DNA of 64,000 bases from assembly GCA_907165135.1 (NCBI GenBank), contig OU015567.1, positions 2,919,001 to 2,983,000 of the forward strand. The letters are read 5' to 3'. Of the stretch, positions 35,165 to 47,681 are shown one piece after another; the first letter of the stretch is position 1, and every line of letters starts with the position of its first letter. The position numbers were made by a program, and so were the translations under genes. The notes below the pieces were generated by a model, which did no database searches, was not told the origin of the DNA, and was given only the letters and a program-made list of their open reading frames with translations. The DNA is from Oikopleura dioica (lineage: Eukaryota; Chordata; Appendicularia; Copelata; Oikopleuridae).

Positions 35165-36267
35165 GATGATCTTCTGTTAATGAGAGCCTGATGATAAGTT
35201 ATTAAAGATAAGGAAGTCGTGCGAGCATGAGTACTTGAAATTATTACGTAGCTTTTTCTAGTTGACAATTATACGTAGGAAGTAGGAAGAATTCTTAATT
35301 GGATTTAATAGAAAAAATTTGCGTCAATTGCGATTAAGAAATTTGACTTTTAGTTTCTAAATAATTATTTGAAGTAAATTAAAGTTTCATTTTCACAGAG
35401 TAAACTAAAGGGTTACGGAATGTCAATTTTTTGTCAAAAAATCGATTTCTTATTGTATTTTGGCAATGAAAAACTGAAGTAAAAAAGGGATGATACTTTG
35501 AAAGTGAGTCATTTTCTTTAGCACCTTTTCGTTGATTTATTTGCTCAACATATTTGAAGGCTTTTCTCTTTATATGAATCTTACTTTTTTGTTGTTTTCG
35601 TTCAAGAATTAACGTCTCTTAGCAAGACATTTATGAAAATTTCTCCTCAAGTCACTTCAATTCAAATGTAGTCTGAGTTCGATGCCCTAGGGCGCGACGG
35701 GTTATCAGTTAAAAATGAAAATCTTGGTCTTTTATTAACTCTTGGTTAGGAGTAAACATAGCGTTTTTGATAGAGGAAGTGAGCAGAACTGCGTTAACAA
35801 TGATTTTTTTGCTTCATTGGGCAATCAAATTTTTCGTTTTTCTAAAATATTATCAAATGATTGTCGTTTTATAAAGAATAATTATTAAGGCTTTTATCAG
35901 AAACCAGCTTGAAAAAAGGAATGACATCTTCAAGTCATAGTTTTTGTACCGAATTGCTCGTATAAGCCGTTGAACTTCCTTGAAAATGTGTCCCTGAGTT
36001 GGATGATATTTACGCTTGTCAAATCGAATTATTCAGAAGTGTCAGGCATCGTGAATTTTGCTCCTCTAAGAGCGAAAGATCCCGATATAAATGCCAGGAT
36101 CAGACTAAATCTTATCTAATCACAATTTTAAAAGAAAAATGAGCGACAGGATGCATGTATTATCTCGGCTTCTAGTGCTTCGGTTTTCAAGTTGAGCACT
36201 TGTTCTCAATTATTCAGTGTCTTCAACTGTACCGAGCGTTTGATTTTCCCGAGAAAAGACAGGTAAA
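35165..36267. other. Intergenic, no gene seen
   Basis: About 1.1 kb, AT-rich, no ORF with splice support and no clear inverted repeat. It must carry the promoter of the GALE operon (-) and of the 36268 gene (+). Confidence 0.4.
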
Positions 36268-36977
36268 ATGAGAGGAAGAATATTTCTTTTTATTTTTCTT
36301 TTCGCGATTTCTTATGGAAAAGACGATTTTAGGTCGGGATTTTAGAGACGGAAGATGAAATTGCTATATTTAAAGCTTTTTAATACTCTATGGCTTCTTT
36401 CATTCAAAATAATCATAGATTGAAAAGACAAGTGATCTTATGGTTTTTCTTTACTCTATTTTTTTTTCTCTTATTAAATTCCTTGACAGCAAAGAATGGA
36501 AAACGATCGAAGAACTCGGATCCTTTCTCACTGTTCTTGAGCGATGCAACTGCTCGAGTCAAAAACTCAGCGACCAACTAGCCCAAATCAAGGGCCAGGA
36601 AGATCTCCTCGGATGCGATTGCTGCTGGAACGGGCCCTTAGGAACTGCCTGTCTTTGTCCAACAAAACTCAAGTTCAAAAGTAAATTCATCGAGCTCAGC
36701 TCATGGCTTCTCAAACAGAAAAAACGTAAGGCAGACGGAAGAGAGCCGAACATGATGAATTTTGAAGCGGCGGAGAAGTCACTGGCGTATAACATGGGTG
36801 AGTTTATTTTTTTTTTCTAAAGGAAATTCATGTCGGGTTGCTCGGTGTACCAGTCGGCGAAGAGATTCAGAAATTGGTCGCATTCGTTGTCACTTGAGAA
36901 CAAATTCATTCCTTCGCCGGAATCGAGCACTTCTGCAAAGCGTTAAATCTTTTTTTCAATATCAACTCACTATTTAA
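36268..36977 (+). CDS. Small secreted Cys-rich protein, unknown
   Basis: Exon 1 at 36268-36331 is a signal peptide (MRGRIFLFIFLFAISYG). It joins in phase 2 to about 36490-36795, then to about 36821-36977. The mature protein is about 150 residues with clustered cysteines: ERCNCSS, GCDCCWNGPLGTACLC, then NSCRVARCTSRRRDS and RCHLR in a basic tail. The even, clustered cysteines and small size fit a secreted ligand or matrix protein, but I do not recognise the fold. The last acceptor (TTCTAAAG) is weak. Confidence 0.6.
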
Positions 36978-37270
36978 TTTTGCTTTCAAGCAGGCTTGTC
37001 TCAAGTTGTTCATATCATACAAGTTTAATCCCTTTACAATTGATAGTAAAATCGAAAAGATCATTTTTTGCTTTGTTTTTGATGGCTTTGGATACGGCTG
37101 TCTTGTTTATATAGCGCTCCAGAAGAATTAAGAATGAATGTATTAATTTCTCGGTACTTATAGAGAGCTGCTCGGGTTCAAGCCGTTGAACCAGTACCAA
37201 GTCAATTTGGCAAGAAGCATCTAGATAATAGAAAGTTCATTGAACTTGCTTCTGAAGTTCATTAATTCAG

Positions 37271-38252
37271 GGCAACTGTACAACTTTGGTCTCGAGACGA
37301 AAAATCGCGGCGAATGCTTCCGTTGTCAAGCCGCCTCCAAAACTTGCGAAGCTCGACCAACATTTTTTCAAAGCAGGCAATCTCGAAACGGACGACTCGA
37401 CGACTTCTCCATCGAAACTTACCATGTTTCTCCTACAAGCATTTCTTTTGGCAAAGAATTCACGACAATTCTAGTCCCAACGAGCAAAATTAAGTTCCAA
37501 GGCCCACTGGTACGGATTAGTTTATCTATATCTGAAAGTGAAAAATTAAGGACGAATTGGAATTGGCCTTGGAACAAGAAAATCAAGCATTTTTCGATTT
37601 TGATCGAAAATCAAAAATGATAAAGAAATCTGGGGCTCAAGCGATTGGAAATGTCGAAGGGATGAAAGCTTTTTCTGGGCGGCATTCGAGGACGATGAAA
37701 AACAACGACGACGAATTCGAACTGGGTTAGCATGAATTGACTCGAAGGATAATTATTTTTCTTCAGTAAAATTTCCGGAAAAGCTTTTGAAAATCATGAC
37801 CGACGAGTTAATTTCTCCGCAAAATGCCCTTTCCTTCGACCGAGCAGGAGCTAATCGAGAAGAACTGATCTCCGGAGAACGAGAAAAGCCTCTGAAACGA
37901 TGTCTACCACTTCTAGTGCCTTTGAGGAGAACGATGAGGACTTGGGGAGTCAAGGAGAGAATGAGATGTGCTGATCCTTTTGGAGAGTTTTCTAATTTCG
38001 CGCAAATTATTCATTGAGCATTTAAGTTCTTATCTGTCTATTGCAGATTGTGCTGAAGACTTTTAAAGTTCGTTCAATGTTGAATGTTGCTGTTGAGAAC
38101 CCTTACTTCATCCGAGCGGTTTGGCAAGGCGAAAAGGTACTTTCTTGTCGATCTCCCTCGATGATGGGTCTTTTTAGAATTCTACTTTTCCGTATCGCCA
38201 TCCTTGCGTCATCCAGCTCCGACTTTCAGGGATTCGAATTATGAAATTGTAA
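37271..38252 (+). CDS. Unidentified gene, 5' part uncertain
   Basis: The well-supported part starts at about 37550 (DELELALEQENQAFFDFDRK), continues at about 37767 (VKFPEKLLKIMTDELISPQN), then 38047-38137 (VLKTFKVRSMLNVAVENPYF) and 38179-38252 (NSTFPYRHPCVIQLRLSG .. stop), with GT-AG joins. The segment 37271-37509 is open in two frames. One (GQLYNFGLETKNRGECFRCQ) joins in phase to 37550; the other has better-looking codons (PPPKLAKLDQHFFKAGN) but no matching donor. No signal peptide is visible and no start was assigned. Family unknown. Confidence 0.5.
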
Positions 38253-39232
38253 CACTCTTACTGTTCTTTCAATGAAATTCTTTAAATTATTTAAAATATA
38301 ATTTTGCTGTCTTAAATTATTCGTCCGCTTCCAATTTTAGAATCGCTTTCATAGATCCAGGTATCAAGCAAGACAAGTCCTTAAATGCCCTAGCAGATTG
38401 AGTCAATAAATCTGCAGTTGTCAACAAATCATTGATCATGCAGTCACTTTAATTGTCAATACCATCACTCAACTAATTATTTGCTCGCCCCAGATACCAA
38501 TGTTTCCGGAGATACTTCTGGCGGGGGAATCAGCCGATACAGATGATAACGTAAAAGTCTGTCTTTGTACAGTAAGTTTGACAGTTAACTTAAAAAGGAA
38601 ATGACGAGGAAACGGTTTGACTGGGACATTTTTTGACGAATGAAATAAATTCATGCGTTACGAACACTAAGTAAAGTCAAGTTTAAAGACAAAGAAATCA
38701 GACAAGTTGTGACCCGATTATAAAATCAACATTTGAAAGAATAAAAAAAAATAAATTGCGAAAAAGGCAACCAGAATTTGCTTTGATCATGAAAAACCCT
38801 GGAAATTCTAATCAGAACTATTTTTGAAGATCTTGACAGTGAGGAAGTTTTTGACACAGTCCAAATACAGCTTCGAATAAACTGTCAAAACTTTGTATTC
38901 AAAACTTTTTTGGGGTATTCTCAAAATTTGCTACTGTGTCAAATATTCATAAAAAAGAGAAAAATAAAAAAACAATTTTTTTTCATATAACATAAAAAAA
39001 ATCAAGCAGACAACAATCTTTGATTTCCAAAACACCAGAACTGCAAATAGCCCTGATCAAATCTATCAGAACAGATTGACCAGATTATCTTAACTTCAAG
39101 GACTTCCACAGGGGGCGCGATGTCGGGTAAGACAAGATTCCCGTGACAGGAAGCAAGAGTTCAAATTTTCCTATTTTTCCTCAGTGAAAGAGATAGCTAA
39201 GCCTTGTGAAAAAATAGGCGTTGCTTTAAAAA
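38253..39232. other. Intergenic/leader region with one orphan exon
   Basis: A segment at about 38493-38568 reads IPMFPEILLAGESADTDDN and ends at a strong GTAAGT donor after a CCCCAG acceptor; I cannot attach it to either neighbour. TTTTTCCTCAG near 39184 may be a leader-intron or spliced-leader acceptor for the EGF gene. The rest is AT-rich without features. Confidence 0.35.
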
Positions 39233-41886
39233 ATGACGGTTTCGAGAAACCGTCGAATCGTAAGCAAGTTTTTGCGCAGGTATTATACCCGTTAAATTTA
39301 TTTTCTAGGCGCAAGCAGTGGCAGTAGGAGTATCACTTGTTGCTCTGAGCTCCACCATCACATCGCCGATCCTTTATGGAAAGTACGAATTGAATGACGA
39401 GGGCGACACGAACGTCTGCTCTGAAAATCCTTGCAAGAACAATGGACAATGTTCAATCGACGGAGATGGCTACATTTGCGCATGTAACGAAGGCTTTTCT
39501 GGAGCAAACTGCGAGATCAACCCTTGCGATCAAAGTCTTTGTGTAAACGGAGAATGTTATGCTGTTGATGATGAAAATTTTGCTTGCAAATGTGACGACG
39601 GATTCTCTGGAGATCTATGTGAAATCACTCCTTGTTCCAATAATCCTTGTCAATATGGCACTTGTGAAATTGTCAACGGAGAATACAGCTGCAGCTGCAA
39701 TACTGGTTTCTCTGGCAAAAACTGCACAATCGATCCTTGCTCGGGGGATATTTGTCAGAATGGAGCGATTTGTGATTTTGATAAAGATGATGGGACTTTT
39801 ATCTGTAAATGCTCGCCTGAATTCACAGGGTCGTTATGCGAGAAAGAACCTTGTGCGTCAAAGCCGTGTTTGTATGAAGGCGTGTGCTCAGTTTCTGGAG
39901 ATGGCTACGCTTGTCTCTGCCCGGGCGGTTTTTCCGGAGATAACTGTGAAATTACACTATGCACGAACAATCCATGTAAGAATACAGGAGAGTGTCTGAT
40001 CGAAGGAAATTCTTACACATGTCTCTGTCCTCCCGATTTTTCCGGGAAGAATTGTGAAACAACACCATGTGATCATGATCCCTGCGAAAATGGAAAGTGT
40101 ACCATTGAAGATGGAAACTGGTACTGCGATTGTGATGATGGATTCGGTGGGGATTTTTGCGATAAAAATATTTGCGACAGTGGAGTTTGCAAAAATGACG
40201 CCAGTTGTGTCTATGACGAGGAGAAAAAAGAATACGAATGCATTTGCAAGGAAGGTTTTATTGGTCAACACTGTGAAACTGAGCTCTGCAATCCAAATCC
40301 TTGCATGAATGGCGGAAGTTGTCACGTTAACGGGACCTCATACGATTGCAGCTGTCCTCAAGGATTTTATGGTGAAAATTGTCAGAAAACCCCTTGTACA
40401 AATAATCCTTGTGAAAATGCTGGAGAATGTACTTTTGATGAAAATGGTTCGTTCACATGCTCATGTAAAGATGGTTACAGTGGAAGCCTCTGTGAAATCG
40501 ATCCTTGTTTCGATCATGAATGTGTTTTTGGCAGTTGTCAAGTTGACGGAGCTGGTTACATTTGTAATTGCGATTCTGGATATTCCGGAGAGTTTTGTGA
40601 ACTTGATCGTTGTCATGATTATCCTTGCGAAAATAACTCCACCTGCATTTTGCATGTTGACTTTGCAGAATGCGATTGTCTTCCGGGCTTTTTCGGAGAT
40701 TTTTGCGAAAAAGACCATTGTTACAACAATACTTGTGAAAATGGAAGATGCGAAGCTGGAGAAGACTCGTATACATGTGACTGTCGCATTGGCTTTTCAG
40801 GGGAATTTTGTGAGATAACTCCCTGTGACAAGAAGCCCTGTGCTTATGGAGAGTGCAGTTATTTTGGTCCAATTTGGTCGTGCGAGTGTCCAACTGAGCT
40901 ATTTAGCGGCAGAGATTGTTCAATTACTCCTTGCAATAACACAAATCCTGACCTTCCCCCAGCATGTTTCAATGATGGCGAGTGTAGTATGAACGGCGAT
41001 GATTTTGTATGCAAATGTCCCGAGTTCTACACTGGGGAAAGGTGCGAAACGTTTCCTTGCATGGATCGGCCTTGCCAAAATGGCGGAGCATGCCAGAATA
41101 CCGGGGATGACTCGTTCACGTGTGAGTGCCCTGAAGATGTTACAGGCGATTTGTGTGAGAACTTGCCTCCAGTGACAAACACTTGCTTCAATACCGAATG
41201 TGATGGTGTTTGCATAGAGATGGATGATGGACCAAGATGCTTCGAAAATCAACTTGTGGGATTTTGGAACAACAACAACAATGAGGTTAGTTTGTTAATA
41301 TTCTTTAATTTTCTTAAAAATTCAGCATTCTGTAACGTGCGGAAACGCCTATCTTCCTTATATGCTCACCACACCCGAGATTGAAGTTCATCATATTGAG
41401 ATTGAGCCAACTTACAAACTAAATGAGTACTTTATCAATACACATGGTTGTGGAGCGCAAGGCAATTGCCGAGCAAGTTTTGCGAAAGGTAAAAGTCTTT
41501 ATTTCGCGTACACTGTCTATAAAAAGATATGCTCGAGATCGGCGATGAAGTCAAACACGAAAATGAGGGAAAAACGGGATTTTTGCAAACTTGGAAACTT
41601 GAAAAAGCATGCAACGTTTGTTAAATTATGGATAATGAATTTAATATGAACTCTTTATAGGAACCAGATTGTCAAGATTTTTGGATTAAAACGACAGTCA
41701 ACAACACTAATGGTACGATTTAAATTTTGTTTGAAATTATTCCGAGATTTAGGAGTTGAATTGGCTTGGAGAGGAGAAGAAAAAATGTTTTTATCAATAA
41801 AAGTATTGCCGTTTAATGAAAATGACCCTCAATTTCAATGGACTCTTGTGACTAATGAAACTGCTAACTTCCCCGAAATGCATTAA
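39233..41886 (+). CDS. Secreted or membrane-tethered protein with 16 EGF domains
   Basis: The start MTVSRNRRIAQAVAVGVSLV gives a signal peptide or anchor split by one intron (39260-39308). One giant exon, 39309-41284, encodes 16 tandem EGF modules of the hEGF type (CxxNPCxNxGxC .. CxCxxGFSGxxCE), most lacking the Asn/Asp calcium signature, then a partial module (NTCFNTECDGVC). Four short exons add a C-terminal domain of about 170 residues (SVTCGNAYLPYMLTTPEIEV .. TWKLEKAC .. GVELAWRG), Cys-poor and beta-rich, not recognised. The stop is at 41886 and AATAAA at 41916. Notch/Delta-type ligands and receptors share the repeats, but there is no DSL, LNR or cytoplasmic domain. Confidence 0.85.
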
Positions 41887-42215
41887 ATTTAATCGTTTTC
41901 AACATGTCAACCGATAATAAATGTTTTTTTTTGAAAAATCCACCGTCAATTCAGTCAAAATCAAACAGCGCTATCAATAAGCGGAAAGGAAGCAGGTGAC
42001 GCTTTGTCTCGTTACAAGACGCAAAAACGATAAAACTTCACTTTATTTCTTCGCTTCTTATTCGGATAATCAAATTTCAAGCAAATAATCCCTTCTCTGA
42101 CAAATTCCAGTGTTTAGCCCTGTCCTTGGCCCGCGGCGGTTTTACCCTGAGCCCGGCTCCGGGGTCACCGTAACTTCATAAAAATCATTTTAAATTTACG
42201 CTCCCTAAATAAAGG

Positions 42216-43510
42216 ATGAGTCTAGCAATATTTTTCAGTGATAAGAGAAATTTCGTAATCACAATTTTATCAATCACACTATTTTATATTTTCATTTGCG
42301 AAAGTTCTTTAGAAGAAATTTCAAGTAAAACATTTGATGCCGAGAATTTATCAACAGCAGAAGAAGGTTTGAAATCGAAGTTTTCATAAGGAAAAATAAA
42401 AAAGTGTTTTAGAAAGTTGTGTTCTGAAAACGAAACTTGCTGATTTTGATGAATTGCCGTTAATAATTTTGACGAGTAATCCTGGAAGCGGGAACACTTG
42501 GTCCAGATTGTTGATTGAAACTGCGACGGGGTATTATTCTGGCTCAGGAAAGGGATGCAAGATTGCTTTTTCCACATTTTGTTTCGATTATTTTTGTCCC
42601 GAAAAAGTTTACAATGAGTTAACAATGTTCAAAAACGGCTTCATCGGCGAGCTAGAACCTCCAACGAGTGGCAGAACCGTTGTTGTAAAAAGCCATTCTA
42701 ACTCGAATTCCGAAAATGCAGATGGGATTGTCATGGTGATAAGAAACCCGTACGATTCGTTCAAAGCAGATTTTAACCGGCAAATGAGCTCAACGCATAC
42801 CGGACAGGTTGATCCAAAGATTTATAATAAGACCGAGTGGGAGCAGTTTATTGAACGTAAGTCGCGAATTTCACGATGAAAATTTAATAAAAATTCTAGC
42901 TCGAGCAAAAAGATGGGCTTCTTCCGTATCCTGGTTCCCAAAATACGCAAAAGAGGTCAATATTCCAATCAAGACAATTTTCTACGAAAATCTTTTGCAG
43001 GGTAAGTCATCCCGAAAATCAGCAAAACAAGCTGAAAAACCTTCAGATTCGTCGAAAGAGATGAGTAAATTTCTCGATTGGTACAGCGACAACTTCCAAA
43101 TTGAAATTCCTGATCGAGAAAATCGACTTTCCTGTATGTCCGAAAGCCAAGGAGCGTTTTATCGAAAGAAAGAGCCGCTGAAATTCGAAATTTTCAAGCC
43201 GAAAATGAAAACGACGGTCAATTATTACATCAAAAGAGTTATTGTATGCCAAAACAGAAACGTTAATTTGAATTTATTCAATTTTCAGAAATTCTACGAA
43301 GAAAATAACTTCGAAACCGGCTTGCTCGAAACCTATCTAAAAGACACCGACGAAGAAGAAGACCCAGAAATTCTTCATGATTACGAAAAATCCGATGAGC
43401 GGCGGCAAAAACACATGATTGCCTCGATAGACGAAAAAGTAGAGTTGAGAAAGCTCAACAAGATCAACCCGCTTCATATTTATTATAGAAGCAATCCAAT
43501 GCTCTGCTGA
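42216..43510 (+). CDS. Golgi sulfotransferase of the WSCD type
   Basis: A PAPS-dependent sulfotransferase, family assignment by motifs. The start MSLAIFFSDKRNFVIT leads a type II membrane anchor (VITILSITLFYIFIC). Then ILTSNPGSGNTWSRLLIE, the 5'-phosphosulfate-binding loop with the WSCD-typical ATGYYSGS after it, VVVKSH, and VMVIRNPYDSFKADFNR, the 3'-phosphate site. PRAKRWASSVSWF and TIFYENLL follow. Exons join at 42368/42412, 42855/42900, about 43000/43047 and 43236/43289. The C-terminus after 43290 is acidic and charged, ending RSNPMLC. No WSC domain is seen, as expected for a truncated or short member. Confidence 0.85.
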
Positions 43511-43626
43511 GAGTCCTAAATTATCTTTATTCTTCAATTTTTTGTATTAAATATGATATAGTTAACGCAGTTATCATTTCAATCTCTTGGATCTTTTTTT
43601 ATTGTTTCCTTAAAATCGCCGTTGCG

Positions 43627-46600
43627 CTAGAACAGAAGGGTTGGAATCGAGACGACGCCGAATAAAACAGTCAGGATAAATGTTCCTAAGAATGATGCTT
43701 CGTCCAGTTGATTCTTCAGATAACAAGTGATTTGCAAAGCGGTCAGGATTGAAAGCATAATAACTGAACATTTGAGAGTGATTTTTTGAGAGTTGATACC
43801 TGAAATCATGAGAACAATCGCAACTGTCTTCTTCTTCGCTTTGAAGACAAAGAACACTGATCCGGTTACTGCTGTCAAACAGAGGGCGCCATAAGAAGAG
43901 CTTAGAACAATCGCGAGAATCGAAACTTCGTCATCTTCTTCGTTGTTTTCAGGAGAGGATGTTGATGTTATCTCCGGAAGAATGGTCGTGTCTATTTCAG
44001 GCAGAGTAGTTTCGTCGATTATTTCTTGATCAGATGTCGTAGGCAGTAGCTCAATCGTTATTGGAATCGTTTCTGGCGATTCTGTCGTCGGGGCCTCAGT
44101 TAATGGCGAATCCGTCGGGAAAGACTCAGTTGTTGGAATTTGGCATGCATTGCAAGACTCCTCATCATCCTCAAACATGGTCAGATTAATAGAATCTTTG
44201 AAATGTTTTAGAATTTGCAGTTGTTCGGCTTCAGTTTTGGCAGATATCTCCAATTCAACAGTGAAGAAGAATGCATCACAGTCACTCTTATCTTTCTTGA
44301 ACGAGCAATCACAGTCGGTTTCACAGTGTGAGCAGAACTCGTCTTCTTCGTGATCTACGCAATCAAAGTATTCGAGATCTAAATGAATTTTAATATCAAC
44401 AAAATCATCTAAAAATTATACATTTTGAGAGTGGTCGAATATCCGGTAAAATTTCTTCTTGAACTTGAACTTCTTTTGTAATAGTAAGAACATCTTCTTT
44501 GTCCAATTCTTTAAATTCTTCCATATTGGCAAGTTCGTCAAGTGTCTCTCCTGATTTTTCAGGGGTCAAATTTTCAACGATACTTTCCTGGACAGAATCA
44601 AGTGCATCGTAAGTCTCAAAGAATACAGTCTGTCAGGGATTACAAATTTAATTGTTAATTATCATTTAATTCCTTAATTAAATTCATATGTTTTCAAATC
44701 CGTTCCAAAGAGTGCTCAAATATCTTTTCAAGCGGATGAGATTGTATAGTTGATTTTCTCAAGATTGACTTTTCCCTTTTCGATGATTTCGAATAGAGTA
44801 GACATCGATCAAAAATTGCAGCATCATAAAACATGCTCACACTTTGCTCTTGTCCCGGCGAATTCGATACTTTTATAACGGTCATCTCTTCATTATCGTC
44901 CAATGTCAGTTGCTCATGAAAAGTACCAAAAGAACTCAAGGAGTTTCCAACCATCGTCAAAATGTTGTTCTTCCAGAAACCTCGTCCCTGACGAAACTGG
45001 TTAAGCTCCACAGAACTTGTTAAAATTGGATTGCAATTTTTCTTGAAAACGTTGTTGCACCCTTTTAATGATTTATTGTGGTAAAAAAGAAGAAAAATAC
45101 CTTCAGGAAGAGTAAGTTTTAGAGAAGGATGAGCCTTATTTCCCTGATTTCCTCCAAGGATATATATTTTATTATTTATTTCAATGCTTAAATGATGCGA
45201 TAAAAACATTTTTAAGTCTGTTTGATCAATTACATCTTCAATTGATTCGCAACAAATTCTTAACTGTGAGCGTCAAGGACTTTTGAATTCCTGAGAACCT
45301 ATCCTATTTTCTTCCATTCAGAACCGTCGTAAGCTTCAAAAGCCTCAGCATTAGCCAGTCGTCGTCCGTGAGAGACCCAATCTTGTTCAGGGTAGGTCAC
45401 TTCCGTCCGGCCCCCGGAGATAAGAAGACCGAATTTGTTTGTTGATAGCAGCGATGGGTACTCAGTGTGTCCAATGTTCAATTTTGCATCTTATTTTTAT
45501 CGATAAAAACATTTAAAATATATACAAACTTGATTTGTCGAATTTCTTCCCAGAGAAGAAATAACATGTGTCTGGTGCAAAACCAACTCCACAAATCCAA
45601 ACTTTTCCTTGGAAAATTGCTGCAGCACCTCGCGCAAATCCTCTGTAGATTTTGTTTGTGTCATACTCTGGTAAACGGGTCTCACTGCGTTTGAATTCTC
45701 CGTCAGCAAGATAAACAACATTTTCTTCGAACTTTCTGTTTTCACCGAAAATCAAGTCTTCGCCACCAAAAAAATAATGCTTATTTCCGTAAAATGAATA
45801 CATGGAGCCACGTGTGAGGATACCAGTTGTGTTTATTTTGAATTCCCCTTCTTTTTCGATGAGTTGATGTTGAAGTAAATTTGTATTGATAAGAAGTGCT
45901 CTTGGCCAACCGACAGTTGGGAGACACACATTACTGCTACTGTCAATGGGCATGTCTCCCTCACATTCAATATGCTCCGGACAAATATCAGCAAAGAAAT
46001 CAGGCAGACACTCAAATGATTCAAGACAAGTTGGAAATTCCTTCTCCAACGTATCAAAAACTTCACGAATAACATCTTTTATCCGATCACAAAGAGCTTG
46101 GTTTGTAGGCTTGTCTGCGGGACATTTCTCCGCAAAATTCAATATGATATCACATGGAAATATCCCGTTATTTGCATCTTCGATGCCCATCATAAGATTC
46201 ATAAATGGTTCAAGAATTGGGATATGAGGCGGTACTGGCCAAATGTTAGGCAGTTGATTCGTCGGATCGTCCTCAAACTGGCCAGGAATTGCGATTATTT
46301 CGTGGGAATCCTTGCAGTTGTCTTTGACTTTGTCTTCAACTATGAGCGGATTCGTTATCGGTTCATCTGTCACACCTTCAGGCTTTTCGTCATCAGGCCA
46401 CGAAAAAGATCCAGAGCAATTGAACAGACCCTCGCAAGCTATGGCAGTGATTGCTTCGAGGTTGAGCTCGCAATCTTGTGCATTTTCGGTAGATCCACAT
46501 GGGTTTTCAAGATTTATCTTTAACAAAAAAATAATTGATTTTTTAAACTTATTACAATATATTTTACCGTTGCACTGAAACTGCTCAACGTCTGTCCAGT

Positions 46601-46636
46601 TCCAAGTCCTAAAAGCGCAAGCAAAATTTTTTTCAT
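43627..46636 (-). CDS. Signal-peptide kelch-like protein with C-terminal membrane segments
   Basis: Start MKKILLALLGLGTGQTLSSF at 46636 (signal peptide). The ectodomain first has a Cys-rich part (PCGSTENAQDCELN, ACEGLFNCSGSFSW, FPCDIILNFAEKCPA), then propeller-like blades: YFFGGEDLI, AAAIFQGKVWICGVGFAPDT, LLISGGRTEV and IYILGGNQGN. Further on come an acidic linker, a Cys cluster (FCSHCETDCDC), a Thr/Pro/Glu mucin-like stalk (TTESPETIPIT) and three hydrophobic segments (ILAIVLSSSYGALCLTAVTG, VIMLSILTALQITCYL, FILTVLFGVVSIPTLLF). Most exons join in phase, but two joins (near 45280 and 44660) have no GT-AG solution. The blade at 45560-45640 resembles that of the 53028-56963 gene. Confidence 0.68.
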
Positions 46637-47014
46637 AATCGACTCTCTTCCTTGATTTCAACAGCTCTCTCTTATGAAAATTAATGATTTCACAACTATG
46701 ATACAAAAGCGGTTCGTCAGAAAGTTGACGTTTTGATGGACATTTGTCAAAACTCATGCCAATCTATTAGCTTAGAACTAAATAAACAGTTTTCGATAAA
46801 CGGCAACTGGAATTTTACCTGTTTGCACTCATTTCCGATGCGGATGAATCTGACGATAAATGCCGTATTTCGAGACCATTTGACTGAGTTAGGATTATTG
46901 ACGAATGTGAATTAGAATGCTTTTTTTTGAAAAAAATTCATTCGAGTTGCATAAAATATTAAGATCAAAATATTTACTGCGTGGTTTTATTTTTCACCAG
47001 AGGCATCTTTATTT
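46637..47014. other. Promoter-side spacer, no gene seen
   Basis: Lies upstream of the minus-strand kelch-like gene and ends at the second 276-bp MITE. Short open frames only. Confidence 0.4.
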
Positions 47015-47290
47015 TTAACGCCGGAACGCATAAAATTTTTTCAACATTGAACGCAGATCGTACCAATTAATTGGTATGCCCCTTTTACCCTTTTTTAGCA
47101 ATGAAACTGATTAGTCTACTGTATAAATGATAAAGATAAATAATTCTCAGACGCTAAGCTTCAATTTTATCCCCATTTTAAACCCATATCATTGCAAAAA
47201 TATGAGTAAATATGCAAATTTCCAAATGTGTCGGAATGACATTAGAGGGCATTGTACCAATTAATTGGTCGCTGTGCGTTTCGGCGTTAA
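47015..47290. mobile_element. 276-bp TTAA-flanked MITE (copy 2)
   Basis: Starts TTAACGCCGGAACGCATAAA and ends ..CGTTTCGGCGTTAA. It is the reverse-orientation counterpart of 7323-7598 and has exactly the same length. CCAATTAATTGG occurs twice, as in copy 1. Similarity extends through the AT-rich middle. Confidence 0.88.
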
Positions 47291-47681
47291 TTAAAAAAAT
47301 AGGGGTTAATTAAACAATTGTCAATTGCTTTGTTGTGGTTTTCTAATTGAGCGTGCTTGACTGGTGAAAGAATATTAATTGCGACAGGATGATGCGGCTG
47401 ATACTGTAGTGATATTATTTGGACAGCGATCAATACTGTCTAAGGAGACGGGTGGCTGTAAAATTGAGCCCCGGTGCCCATCTGCCTTCCACTTCTGATA
47501 AATAATTCACGAACTTACAAGTTTTTCACTTTCGGGAGCAATTTTCAGCCACCATCTCCCCTCTCCCCAATTGAATATTCTATCAAGGATCTACCCGCCT
47601 TTCAGCTACTGGAACTTTTGAGGTCGACAGCTCAAGAAAAAAAAAGAGAGAACTTGATAGAAGAAAAATACTCAAGGGGAA
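47291..47681. other. Spacer before the LRR gene
   Basis: No gene seen. An ORF from 47474 is open only by chance and overlaps the LRR leader in another frame. Confidence 0.35.

Noticed and set aside
39957-40325. Minus-strand and alternate-frame ORFs across the EGF exon
   Set aside because: Shadows created by the repetitive EGF codons; the EGF frame fully explains the region.
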